From Amoebophilaceae bacterium (GTDB lineage: Bacteria; Bacteroidota; Bacteroidia; Cytophagales; Amoebophilaceae), in assembly GCA_025455725.1 (NCBI GenBank), contig JALOLY010000002.1, positions 4,295-68,294 of the forward strand: DNA of 64,000 nucleotides, read 5' to 3'. The notes under the pieces are model-generated. The model was not told the DNA's origin, made no database searches, and saw only the letters and a list, made by a program, of their open reading frames with translations. This document shows, one piece after another, positions 36,775 to 44,705 of the stretch; the first letter of the stretch is position 1, and each line of letters starts with the position of its first letter. Position numbers and translations under genes: made by a program.

Positions 36775-38787
36775 GTGACCCATCAAGAAGCACAAGCAGA
36801 GATACAACGTCTAACAGCACTGGTGCGGCATCACAATGTGCTATACTATCAGGAGAGCGCACCCGAGATATCGGACTATGCGTTTGATCAGCTCCTGGAA
36901 AGGCTTACACAGCTCGAAAATCAATTTCCTACGCTACGCCTACCAGACTCTCCCACACAAAAAGTTGGAGAACAGCCTACTAAAAACTTTGTTACGGTCC
37001 ATCACCGGCACCCCATGCTGTCTCTGAGCAACACTTACTCAGAAGCAGAAATTCACAATTTTTTTCAAAAAGCTCAAAAATTGTTACAAGGAGAGCCCAT
37101 GGAGCTCTTTTGTGAGCTAAAATTTGACGGAGTTGCTATTAGCTTATCGTATAAATCAGGTATCCTAGAGCGCGTAGTTACAAGGGGAGATGGAAAAAAA
37201 GGAGACGATATCACAAAAAATGCACAAACCATCACGACACTTCCCAAACGGATCCGGGCAAAAGGTATACCCCAATACTTTGAAGTACGGGGCGAAGTAT
37301 TGATGCCACGTGCTTGTTTTGAAGCACTTAACAAAGAAAGGTTAGCACAAGGAGAAGGGCCTTTAGCCAACCCAAGAAATACAGCGGCCGGCACACTTAA
37401 GATGATAGACGACAAAATAGTCGCCCAGCGCCTACTCACCTTCTACCCTTATGCCCTCAAGGTCGACGAGATAGCACTAAGAACCCAAGAAGCAAGTATT
37501 CATCTCTTAGAAGAGTGGGGCTTTGCTACCTCCCCTACCTATAAAAAATGTAGTACCATTGGAGAAGTCATCTCCTACATCAACTACTGGAGTGCAAACA
37601 GGAACAACCTGCCCGTTGACATCGACGGTATCGTTATCAAGATCAATTCACTTGCGCAACAAGAAAAGCTAGGCTATACAACCAAAAGCCCACGCTGGGC
37701 CATTGCCTACAAGTACAAACCTACGAGAGTAGCTACTATCTTAGAAAAAGTGGGCTATCAGGTTGGAAGAACGGGAGCAGTAACGCCGGTAGCACACCTC
37801 AAGCCTGTCCTGCTAGCCGGTACGACCGTGAAACGTGCTTCATTGTACAACAATAACGAGTTAAAAAAGCTCAATTTATGCCTAGAAGACTCTGTGTTTG
37901 TTGAGAAAGGGGGTGATATCATCCCTAAAGTTACGGGCGTAGACATTGCCCAAAGAAAAGTAGGGAGCAAGCCTATTATCTTCCCTACCCACTGCCCAGC
38001 CTGCGGTACTGTCCTTGTGCAATATGGAGCAGACGTCGGCTATTACTGTCCCAGCGAGAAAACATGCCCTCCTCAGCTAAAGGGCCGTATCAAGCATTTT
38101 GTACACAGGAAAGCCATGCATATCGCTTCAATAGGTAGTAAAACCGTTGACCTACTTTTTGACAAAGGGTTGCTACGTACCCCAGCTGATCTCTATCAAC
38201 TTCGTTACGAGGAAATTTGTCTGCTGGAGGGCTTCAAGAAAACTGCCACTAGAAATTTATTACAAGGCATTACTCAGTCCAAAAAAACGCCTTTTGAGAA
38301 AGTACTCTTTGCCTTGGGCATCCGGCATGTAGGCGAGACTGTGGCCGAAAAGCTTGCCCACCATTTTCAGCACATCGATGCTTTGATACAAGCCTCCGAA
38401 GAAGATATCTCCCTAGTCCCAGAAGTAGGCAAAAAAATTGCCTACAGCGTAAAAACTTACTTTCTAGACGCAGACAACCTAAAGCTGGTTGCAGCACTCA
38501 AGCATGCAGGATTGCAGTTCAATGTATCAACAACACCTATTACTACCGAAAAACAACCCTTAGCAGGAAAAACTTTTGTGATTTCTGGTAATTTTCAACG
38601 CCTAGACCGCACACTCTTAAAAACACATATCAAACGTCATGGAGGACGACTCCTCACAGCAGTGTCTAAAAATGTGGACTATCTCGTGACTGGAAAAAAA
38701 GCGGGACCAGCCAAGCTAGCTACCGCGCAAGCACTGGGCATCCAGGTACTTTCTGAAGAAAAAATCACCAACATGATGGGGTTATAA
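36775..38787 (+). CDS. ligA: NAD-dependent DNA ligase
   Basis: It seals nicks during replication and repair using NAD+. The 670 residues show all domains: Ia (YYQESAPEISDYAFD), the adenylation domain with active-site Lys in CELKFDGVAISL, the OB fold, a four-Cys zinc finger (CPACGTVL ... CPSEKTCP), helix-hairpin-helix repeats and a C-terminal BRCT domain (GKTFVISGNF onward). The start is GTG 36775. Its stop shares a base with the next start (TAATG), giving a coupled ligA-DUF6913-dapA operon, an arrangement common in Bacteroidota. Confidence 0.97.
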   Translation: MTHQEAQAEIQRLTALVRHHNVLYYQESAPEISDYAFDQLLERLTQLENQFPTLRLPDSPTQKVGEQPTKNFVTVHHRHPMLSLSNTYSEAEIHNFFQKAQKLLQGEPMELFCELKFDGVAISLSYKSGILERVVTRGDGKKGDDITKNAQTITTLPKRIRAKGIPQYFEVRGEVLMPRACFEALNKERLAQGEGPLANPRNTAAGTLKMIDDKIVAQRLLTFYPYALKVDEIALRTQEASIHLLEEWGFATSPTYKKCSTIGEVISYINYWSANRNNLPVDIDGIVIKINSLAQQEKLGYTTKSPRWAIAYKYKPTRVATILEKVGYQVGRTGAVTPVAHLKPVLLAGTTVKRASLYNNNELKKLNLCLEDSVFVEKGGDIIPKVTGVDIAQRKVGSKPIIFPTHCPACGTVLVQYGADVGYYCPSEKTCPPQLKGRIKHFVHRKAMHIASIGSKTVDLLFDKGLLRTPADLYQLRYEEICLLEGFKKTATRNLLQGITQSKKTPFEKVLFALGIRHVGETVAEKLAHHFQHIDALIQASEEDISLVPEVGKKIAYSVKTYFLDADNLKLVAALKHAGLQFNVSTTPITTEKQPLAGKTFVISGNFQRLDRTLLKTHIKRHGGRLLTAVSKNVDYLVTGKKAGPAKLATAQALGIQVLSEEKITNMMGL

Positions 38788-39323
38788 TGTCGTGTATCAA
38801 GGAGAAAATTCTTTCGCTATACACCAAAAGGCTAATCAAGAGCTGCCGTATAGCGCGCACCAACGTAGGATTTCAACAAGCCCAAAACATAGGCATTCTA
38901 TACAGTGCTGATACATCTCAAAAACATGAAGTCATACACTATTTAGCAACAAGGCTCAAAAACATGGGCAAACAAGTGACTATACTGTGTTACACAAAAG
39001 TTCCCACACAGACTCCTCATTGTATTTTCCCCACAATCACCCACCACGATCTGCCACTCTGGGGGGCTATTGCACACCCCAAAACCCGCGCTTTTGTCAA
39101 TGCCTCTTTTGACTACTTGTTCCATGTAGATCTATCGGGACATCCTATGCTGGATTACCTCCTGGCCAAGTCTCACGCCAAATGTAGGGTAGGCCGCTAT
39201 GATACTGCACGTACCAACCTGTTTGAGATAATGGTCAAATTTGATAAAAGAGCAGATAGCAACGCAATCGACGACTTAGTAGCACAAATGCTGCACTATA
39301 CCCAACTCTTACAGGTACCATGA
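38787..39323 (+). CDS. DUF6913-family protein
   Basis: This 178-residue protein resembles the Bacteroidota-specific DUF6913 family, usually encoded beside dapA as here. Family-like parts are IGILYSADTSQKHEVIHYLATRL, LPLWGAIAHPKTRAF, FDYLFHVDLSGHPMLDYLLAKSHAKCRVGRY and FEIMVKFDK. No signal peptide or membrane segment is seen. Function is unknown. It overlaps ligA by one base and dapA by four, so all three are translated as a unit. Confidence 0.78.
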   Translation: MSCIKEKILSLYTKRLIKSCRIARTNVGFQQAQNIGILYSADTSQKHEVIHYLATRLKNMGKQVTILCYTKVPTQTPHCIFPTITHHDLPLWGAIAHPKTRAFVNASFDYLFHVDLSGHPMLDYLLAKSHAKCRVGRYDTARTNLFEIMVKFDKRADSNAIDDLVAQMLHYTQLLQVP

Positions 39324-40201
39324 TAAAAAGATTCATAGGCACTGGCGTAGCACTCGTCACACCTTTTGACAGAGCACTTCGTGTTGACTTTCGGGGGCTG
39401 AAGAGACTCTTGAACTATACTACAGATAGCGAAGTCCGCTACTTAGTGGTACACGGCACCACGGGTGAGGCAGCCACAACTACACCTGAGGAGAAAGCAG
39501 CCATCTTAGCGTTTGTACAAGCACATAATCCCAACAACCTGCCCATTGTCTATGGTATAGGCGGTAACAACACCCATGAGCTTATTAAAACGATTAGAAA
39601 CACCAATTTTCAAGGAATTGATGCAGTACTTTCGGCAAGTCCTCACTACAATAGGCCTTCCCAAGAAGGTATCTATCAACATTACAGGGCCATAGCAGAA
39701 GTCTGTCCCGTACCCATTTTACTCTATAACATTCCTGTCAGAACAGGTAGCAATATAACCGCAACAACAACCCTACGACTCAGTGAACACCCCAATATCA
39801 TCGGCATCAAAGAAGCCTCCGGTAACTTGCTACAGTGTATAGAGATTGCCAAAGGAAAAGATGATGACTTTCTGCTCATCTCAGGTGACGATATGCTGAC
39901 CCTTCCTATGATGGCCATAGGAGCTGTAGGAGTCATCAGCGTCATCGCTAATGGATTTCCTAAAAAGATGGCTCATATAACTAATTTGGTGCTACAAAGA
40001 AGAGATGAGGAAGCACAATCTCATGTTGGTACATTGCTCCCAGTCAATAGGCTCATAGGCCAGGAAAGCAACCCTGTAGGTATCAAGCAGCTGCTGGCCG
40101 TCTTAGGAATTTGCCAAAAGCATGTCAGACTACCACTGGTCTCAGCACCCACATCACTTGCCCGGAGAATGCGGACTGTTGTCCTTCAAGGAAAGACCTA
40201 A
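39320..40201 (+). CDS. dapA: 4-hydroxy-tetrahydrodipicolinate synthase
   Basis: It condenses pyruvate with aspartate semialdehyde, the first committed step to diaminopimelate. In 293 residues it keeps the key residues: Thr47/Thr48 in HGTTGE, Tyr110 in SPHYNRPSQEG, Tyr136 in LLYNIP and the Schiff-base Lys164 in GIKEASGN. It overlaps the DUF6913 gene (ATGA). Together with asd and a DAP-type MurE it points to meso-DAP peptidoglycan and/or lysine synthesis. Confidence 0.95.
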   Translation: MIKRFIGTGVALVTPFDRALRVDFRGLKRLLNYTTDSEVRYLVVHGTTGEAATTTPEEKAAILAFVQAHNPNNLPIVYGIGGNNTHELIKTIRNTNFQGIDAVLSASPHYNRPSQEGIYQHYRAIAEVCPVPILLYNIPVRTGSNITATTTLRLSEHPNIIGIKEASGNLLQCIEIAKGKDDDFLLISGDDMLTLPMMAIGAVGVISVIANGFPKKMAHITNLVLQRRDEEAQSHVGTLLPVNRLIGQESNPVGIKQLLAVLGICQKHVRLPLVSAPTSLARRMRTVVLQGKT

Positions 40202-40254
40202 AAAAAGAGGAAGCTACGTGCTCCCTCATAGAAAATTCCTTCCTTTGTAGCAGA

Positions 40255-40443
40255 CTATCCTTGTTTGCTACTTTTATTCTTCAAGTCTTGAACGTGCGTT
40301 CTTATCTCTTGGGCTAAAACCTTGAGGTCTTGCATGCCCTTCCTAATGCGCGTCCCCGCAGCATTATTCTCCTTTTCATAAAACTTGATAAAGTCGTCTT
40401 CTATACCGTGGACTAACTGCTTTAGTTGTTCGTAGTAGTTCAT
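40255..40443 (-). CDS. Histone H1-like nucleoid protein
   Basis: This 62-residue protein (ATG 40443) closely resembles the short histone H1-like proteins of Bacteroidota: MNYYEQLKQL, DFIKFYEKENNAAGTRIRKG, MQDLKVLAQEIRTHVQDLKN. It is helical, with Lys/Arg on one face, and would bind DNA as a small architectural protein. The open frame runs further upstream (to 40866), but those 141 residues are unlike any protein I know, so the internal ATG is the likely start. It faces dapA convergently. Confidence 0.82.
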   Translation of the reverse strand: MNYYEQLKQLVHGIEDDFIKFYEKENNAAGTRIRKGMQDLKVLAQEIRTHVQDLKNKSSKQG

Positions 40444-40965
40444 ATGTTTAATCTTTTGGTTGCTAAAATCTTGCCCCAAGGTAGCCAAAATACGTAGAAA
40501 ACAACAAAAAGAAATTTTAGATTTAATCATTTCAACAGCGAGTACCTTCAAAAAACCAGCAAGAGACAGGCTAAGTCCCACGGCGTACGGATGTATCAAG
40601 TTGAATGAAAACGGGACTATTGCAGAACGTACGAGGATCTTACGTAAGTATTCCTTGAATGGTTGAAATATCGCCGTGCAGCGGTCTCCCCCTGAAGAAG
40701 CAGCATCAACTGCTCGGCAATAAATACACAGCAAACAGCTCACCGAACTCTTATCTGGCAGTGATTTAAAGCTCCGGGTATTAGACTCTACGCACCCTCT
40801 TGCCAGAAAGTCCCCGAAGCTATCAAGGGCCCAAACAGGGTAATATGCAGAAAAACAGGCACCCACTGCCCATAGCTTGTAACAGATGAAGACCCTTCTA
40901 AAAGCTAGTGGGTGAAGGCCAGCACCTCAGAGAAATCCGCTGGCAGCTCTTCCCTCAAAACAGGA
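40444..40965. other. Spacer upstream of the H1-like gene
   Basis: 522 bases between the H1-like start and the clpX stop. The minus-strand frame is open through much of it, but it is Cys/Phe-rich and not protein-like. TATTTTGG on the minus strand (40488-40481) resembles a -7 box upstream of the H1-like ATG. No other feature is seen. Confidence 0.35.
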
Positions 40966-42192
40966 TCAGGCAACCTTCAGCATGTCTAACTTCGACTTGC
41001 TCAGTTTTTCCACGGCATACGCCTTATCGAATACCAACCTCTTCATTTTCTTTTGAGACGGGATTTCAAACATAGAGTCCATAATAATGATCTCACATAT
41101 AGCACGTAAGCCCCTAGCACCCAGTTTAAGCTCTGATGCTTTTTGCACGATATAATCTATTGTTTCTTCTGCAAACTTTAGTTTGACACCATCCATCTCA
41201 AACAGCTTCTCATACTGTTTGGTCAGTGCATTTTTGGGCTCCGTAAGGATCCTTTTGAGAGTAACCGAATCAAGGGGATCAAGGTGACTGACAATGGGTA
41301 GCCTGCCTAACAACTCGGGAATAAACCCATAGGCTTTTAAGTCGGGTGCAGCAATATATTGCAGCAAGTTACTCTTCCCGACACGTGGCTCCTTACTACT
41401 TGATGTCATAAAACCCAGTTGCTTGGTATTGAGTCGCTTCCCAATAATCTCTTCAATACCCCCAAAAGCTCCACCACAGATGAACAGAATGTTTTCTGTA
41501 TTCATCTGAATCATCTTCTGATCAGGATGCTTCCTGCCACCTTGGGGAGGCACGTTAACGATAGTACCTTCCAACAGCTTCAACAAAGCTTGTTGTACTC
41601 CTTCCCCACTGACATCACGGGTAATAGAAGGGTTATCTCCCTTGCGAGCGATTTTGTCGATCTCATCTACGTAGACGATCCCCTTCTCTGCAGCAGCCAC
41701 ATCGTAGTCAGCTGCCTGCAACAAACGGGTGAGAATACTCTCCACATCTTCGCCCACGTACCCCGCCTCGGTCAACACAGTGGCGTCTACAATACAAAAT
41801 GGCACTTGAAGAATGTCTCGTGCCAAAGTACGGGCCAAGTAGGTCTTGCCAGTTCCTGTCTCCCCAACTAAAACAATGTTAGACTTCTCTATCAGTACAC
41901 TACTATCTTCGACAGGCTGTGTAAGTCTTTTGTAATGGTTGTAAACAGCAACCGAGAGGATCTTTTTAGTCGCATCTTGGCCTATGACGTATTGATCTAG
42001 ATGTGCTTTGATCTCCTTAGGAGGAATACTCTTAAAGCTTGTCGCCTGGCTAGATGATGATTTCTTGTCTTTATCGACGAGCAAAATAGCCTGTTCTATG
42101 CACTTATCACATATATGAGCAGAATGACCAGAGATCATCATGACCACCGAATCATTGCTTCGCCTACAAAAGGAACAGTAGAGCTTTTCCAT
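40966..42192 (-). CDS. clpX: ATP-dependent Clp protease ATPase subunit ClpX
   Basis: This hexameric unfoldase feeds substrates, including SsrA-tagged proteins, to ClpP. Its 408 residues begin with a zinc-binding domain (Cys6, Cys9, Cys28, Cys31). GETGTGKT (Walker A, about 112-119), VYVDEIDKIA (Walker B), sensor 1 and GARGLR (sensor 2) follow. The ClpP-contact IGF-type loop appears as LGFMTSS. It starts 5 bases after clpP ends, the last gene of tig-clpP-clpX. Confidence 0.97.
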   Translation of the reverse strand: MEKLYCSFCRRSNDSVVMMISGHSAHICDKCIEQAILLVDKDKKSSSSQATSFKSIPPKEIKAHLDQYVIGQDATKKILSVAVYNHYKRLTQPVEDSSVLIEKSNIVLVGETGTGKTYLARTLARDILQVPFCIVDATVLTEAGYVGEDVESILTRLLQAADYDVAAAEKGIVYVDEIDKIARKGDNPSITRDVSGEGVQQALLKLLEGTIVNVPPQGGRKHPDQKMIQMNTENILFICGGAFGGIEEIIGKRLNTKQLGFMTSSSKEPRVGKSNLLQYIAAPDLKAYGFIPELLGRLPIVSHLDPLDSVTLKRILTEPKNALTKQYEKLFEMDGVKLKFAEETIDYIVQKASELKLGARGLRAICEIIIMDSMFEIPSQKKMKRLVFDKAYAVEKLSKSKLDMLKVA

Positions 42193-42197
42193 AATTT

Positions 42198-42869
42198 TTA
42201 TTGCTTTTTCTCTAACACTTCGTCAATGATGCCATAGTCCCGCGCCTGCGACGCTCTCATCCAAAAGTCTCTGTCTGCATCCTTTTCTATAATTTCGGAG
42301 TTTTTACCGGTATGTTTGGCAAAGATTTGGTACAAATCCTTCTTAATTTCTATCATTTGCTTGATAGTGATTTCCATGTCGGAGGCCTGGCCTTGTGCTC
42401 CTCCCAAAGGCTGGTGGATCATAATCCTGGCATGAGGCAAAGCAGATCTCTTGCCCGGTGCTCCCCCTGCTAACAAAACGGCCCCCATCGAAGCTGCTAG
42501 GCCTGTGCAAATCGTGGCCACATGGGGCGCGACGTACTGCATCGTGTCGTAGATGCCTAGGCCAGGGTACACAGCGCCACCTGGACTGTTGATGTAGAGG
42601 AGGATATCTTTGTTGGGTTCTGTAGACTCTAGAAAAAGGAGTTGCGCGATAACAATATTGGCAATATGATCATCCACTTGCATGCCTAGAAAAATGATTC
42701 TATCCATGATTAATCGAGAAAAAACATCAATCTCCCGAAAATTTGTGGGTCTTTCTTCGATTACTGAACGGGTCATATTTTCTACCCGCTCCATGTAATC
42801 ATCAACGTACAGGCTGCTGATGCGTCTATCTTTTACAGCATAGTTCCTGAATTCTTTTCGATTGAGCAT
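42198..42869 (-). CDS. clpP: ATP-dependent Clp protease proteolytic subunit
   Basis: This serine protease forms a two-ring barrel capped by ClpX. Catalytic Ser127 is in GLAASMGAVLL and His152 in HARIMIHQPLGG; a late Asp completes the triad. At 223 residues its length is normal, including an N-terminal propeptide-like segment. It lies between tig and clpX in a run of three same-strand genes whose products meet at the handling of nascent and damaged proteins. Confidence 0.97.
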   Translation of the reverse strand: MLNRKEFRNYAVKDRRISSLYVDDYMERVENMTRSVIEERPTNFREIDVFSRLIMDRIIFLGMQVDDHIANIVIAQLLFLESTEPNKDILLYINSPGGAVYPGLGIYDTMQYVAPHVATICTGLAASMGAVLLAGGAPGKRSALPHARIMIHQPLGGAQGQASDMEITIKQMIEIKKDLYQIFAKHTGKNSEIIEKDADRDFWMRASQARDYGIIDEVLEKKQ

Positions 42870-42935
42870 GTATTCTTGATTTAATGCCTGTTACCTGGCC
42901 TGGAACACCCTGCGCGATGCATGTTAGGGGAAATA

Positions 42936-44273
42936 CTACTCCGATGCAAGAGTGTCTAATGTTTCTGCGCTTACCTCTTGTGTAACCATCGTGATCTGGT
43001 CTTTAATACAGTCCATCAACTTACGTGCATGTACATCTGCATACACCCGTTTGTAGTGCTTACCATTTTCTGCCTGAAGAAAATTTTGAGTCAGCTGTGC
43101 TATATCGTCGCTCGTCGGCTGCTGTGCCCCCTCGGTGTTAGCAAAAGTGGTTTGCAACCGACGCCGAATTTCGTCTACTACTTCCTCTTGGGTTACCTGG
43201 AGGCCATATTCTTTACTGAGTGCTGCTGCTAATAGACTCCAGCGTAGATCCCTGGCATACTGCTGGTAGTACAACCCTATCTGATCCTCGGATACCGTAT
43301 CGTTGTTTTTGAGAAGCCAACTTTGGAGTAAATCATCTGGCAGTGCAATGGCTATTTCTTGCAGGAGTATGGCTTGAATAGATCTATCCAAAAGATCGTC
43401 AGCTTTTTGTTGTTTATACTGCAGGAGCCTTATCTGAAGCTCTTGTCTGAATGCTCGTTCAGAATTGGCAACTTCTGGCCCCAGTACTTTATCAAAAAGG
43501 CCTTGTTCTAAAGGAGCAAGAGACTGCCTGTGAATTTTTTCTACCGTAAACTTGGCCACCCCACCCAGCCTCAGCATGATATCACGCATTTCCTCTGTAA
43601 TACCAGTTAACGCTGTCACGACCTGAATGGCCTGCCTTAAATCAAACGTAACCTCCTCGTTAGGACTCAGACCAATGAAGGTATCACGTATACCTTCTAC
43701 TACCTTTTCAATAACGATTTGGGCTTGTATTTTAAGGTCCTGCACAGGATAACATAACTCTCCATGGATCACATCGCTAGAAGCACTTTGGGCTACTGAC
43801 TCTACTTGGCCATGAATCTTGCGCATCTGCCTCACTAAGTCATCAACTGTCTGCGCTGCTACATGGCTAACCTTGTATGCCGTCACCTGGATATGCTTAG
43901 AGAGGTGACAAGAAAATGTACCCGCCGTACCGATGGTGTACGCAAACTCAAAATCACGCTGCTGCGCCCAATTGATAGCTTTATTTTTTTCGGACACGGG
44001 TATAGGCTCCCCTAAAGCATGAATCTCGTTTTCTCTTAGGTACTTCTCCAAAGACTCGACGAGCAATGCGTTCACTTCTTCAATAAGAATAGCATGGCCA
44101 TACATTTGTTGTATAAGAGAGGTGGGGACACTACCAGGCCTAAATCCTTTGATACTGGCTTTCTTACTATACTCCCTTATTCTGCTCGCCACACGGGACT
44201 TATAATCAACTTCTTCAATTTTGATGGAAATAGAAGCCTCCGTATCACTTTTCTTATAGAACGAAACTTGCAC
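42936..44273 (-). CDS. tig: Trigger factor
   Basis: This ribosome-bound chaperone meets nascent chains at the tunnel exit. I place the start at GTG 44273, giving 445 residues and the family beginning VQVSFYKKSDTEASISI; an open start at 44375 adds 34 residues unlike the family. The ribosome-binding signature is KGFRPGSVPTSLIQQMYG. The middle PPIase-like domain is weak in conserved residues, as is common in Bacteroidota. The helical C-terminal domain follows. It heads the tig-clpP-clpX run. Confidence 0.9.
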   Translation of the reverse strand: MQVSFYKKSDTEASISIKIEEVDYKSRVASRIREYSKKASIKGFRPGSVPTSLIQQMYGHAILIEEVNALLVESLEKYLRENEIHALGEPIPVSEKNKAINWAQQRDFEFAYTIGTAGTFSCHLSKHIQVTAYKVSHVAAQTVDDLVRQMRKIHGQVESVAQSASSDVIHGELCYPVQDLKIQAQIVIEKVVEGIRDTFIGLSPNEEVTFDLRQAIQVVTALTGITEEMRDIMLRLGGVAKFTVEKIHRQSLAPLEQGLFDKVLGPEVANSERAFRQELQIRLLQYKQQKADDLLDRSIQAILLQEIAIALPDDLLQSWLLKNNDTVSEDQIGLYYQQYARDLRWSLLAAALSKEYGLQVTQEEVVDEIRRRLQTTFANTEGAQQPTSDDIAQLTQNFLQAENGKHYKRVYADVHARKLMDCIKDQITMVTQEVSAETLDTLASE

Positions 44274-44457
44274 TTTACTGAGGTATTTTGCTATCTGGAG
44301 ATTAGAACATATGAATCGGGCTACGCGACCTACTCGTCTAGGTGATGGAGTGGGTCTACTGAGAGAGACCAGCAAGCCGCAGGCGATGGACCCCGTCGTG
44401 GCTTAGTTGTAGCCTTCCTGACCGCAAAGGGATCACCCTAGATTGGTACAAATTGAG

Positions 44458-44539
44458 TGCGGATGGAGGGACTCGAACCCCCACACCTTGCGGCGCTAGA
44501 TCCTAAGTCTAGTGCGTCTACCAGTTCCGCCACATCCGC
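44458..44539 (-). tRNA. tRNA-Leu (anticodon UAG)
   Basis: This 82-base class II tRNA has acceptor stem GCGGATG/CATCCGC, anticodon loop CTTAGGA (reads CUA/CUN), a variable arm GCCGCAAGGTGT and T-loop TTCGAGT. Discriminator A is followed by CTC, so CCA is not encoded. TATTTTTG (minus strand, 44590-44583) may be its -7 box. Confidence 0.95.
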
Positions 44540-44705
44540 GTCAAAGCGCACGAATTTACAGCTAAATAAAAGATTATTTATACAAAAATAGTTTTTGTTT
44601 TCTTTAGCCGTGCGACTTGTAGGCATACATACTCCCGGGAACAGGTACTACATTGACGAGAACGTTTAGTTTTCATTGAGAAAGATCATAGCTATATAAC
44701 ATGCG

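Noticed and set aside
40444..40866. N-terminal 141-residue extension of the H1-like frame
   Set aside because: Cys/Phe-rich, no similarity to known proteins, and the conserved family begins at the internal Met.
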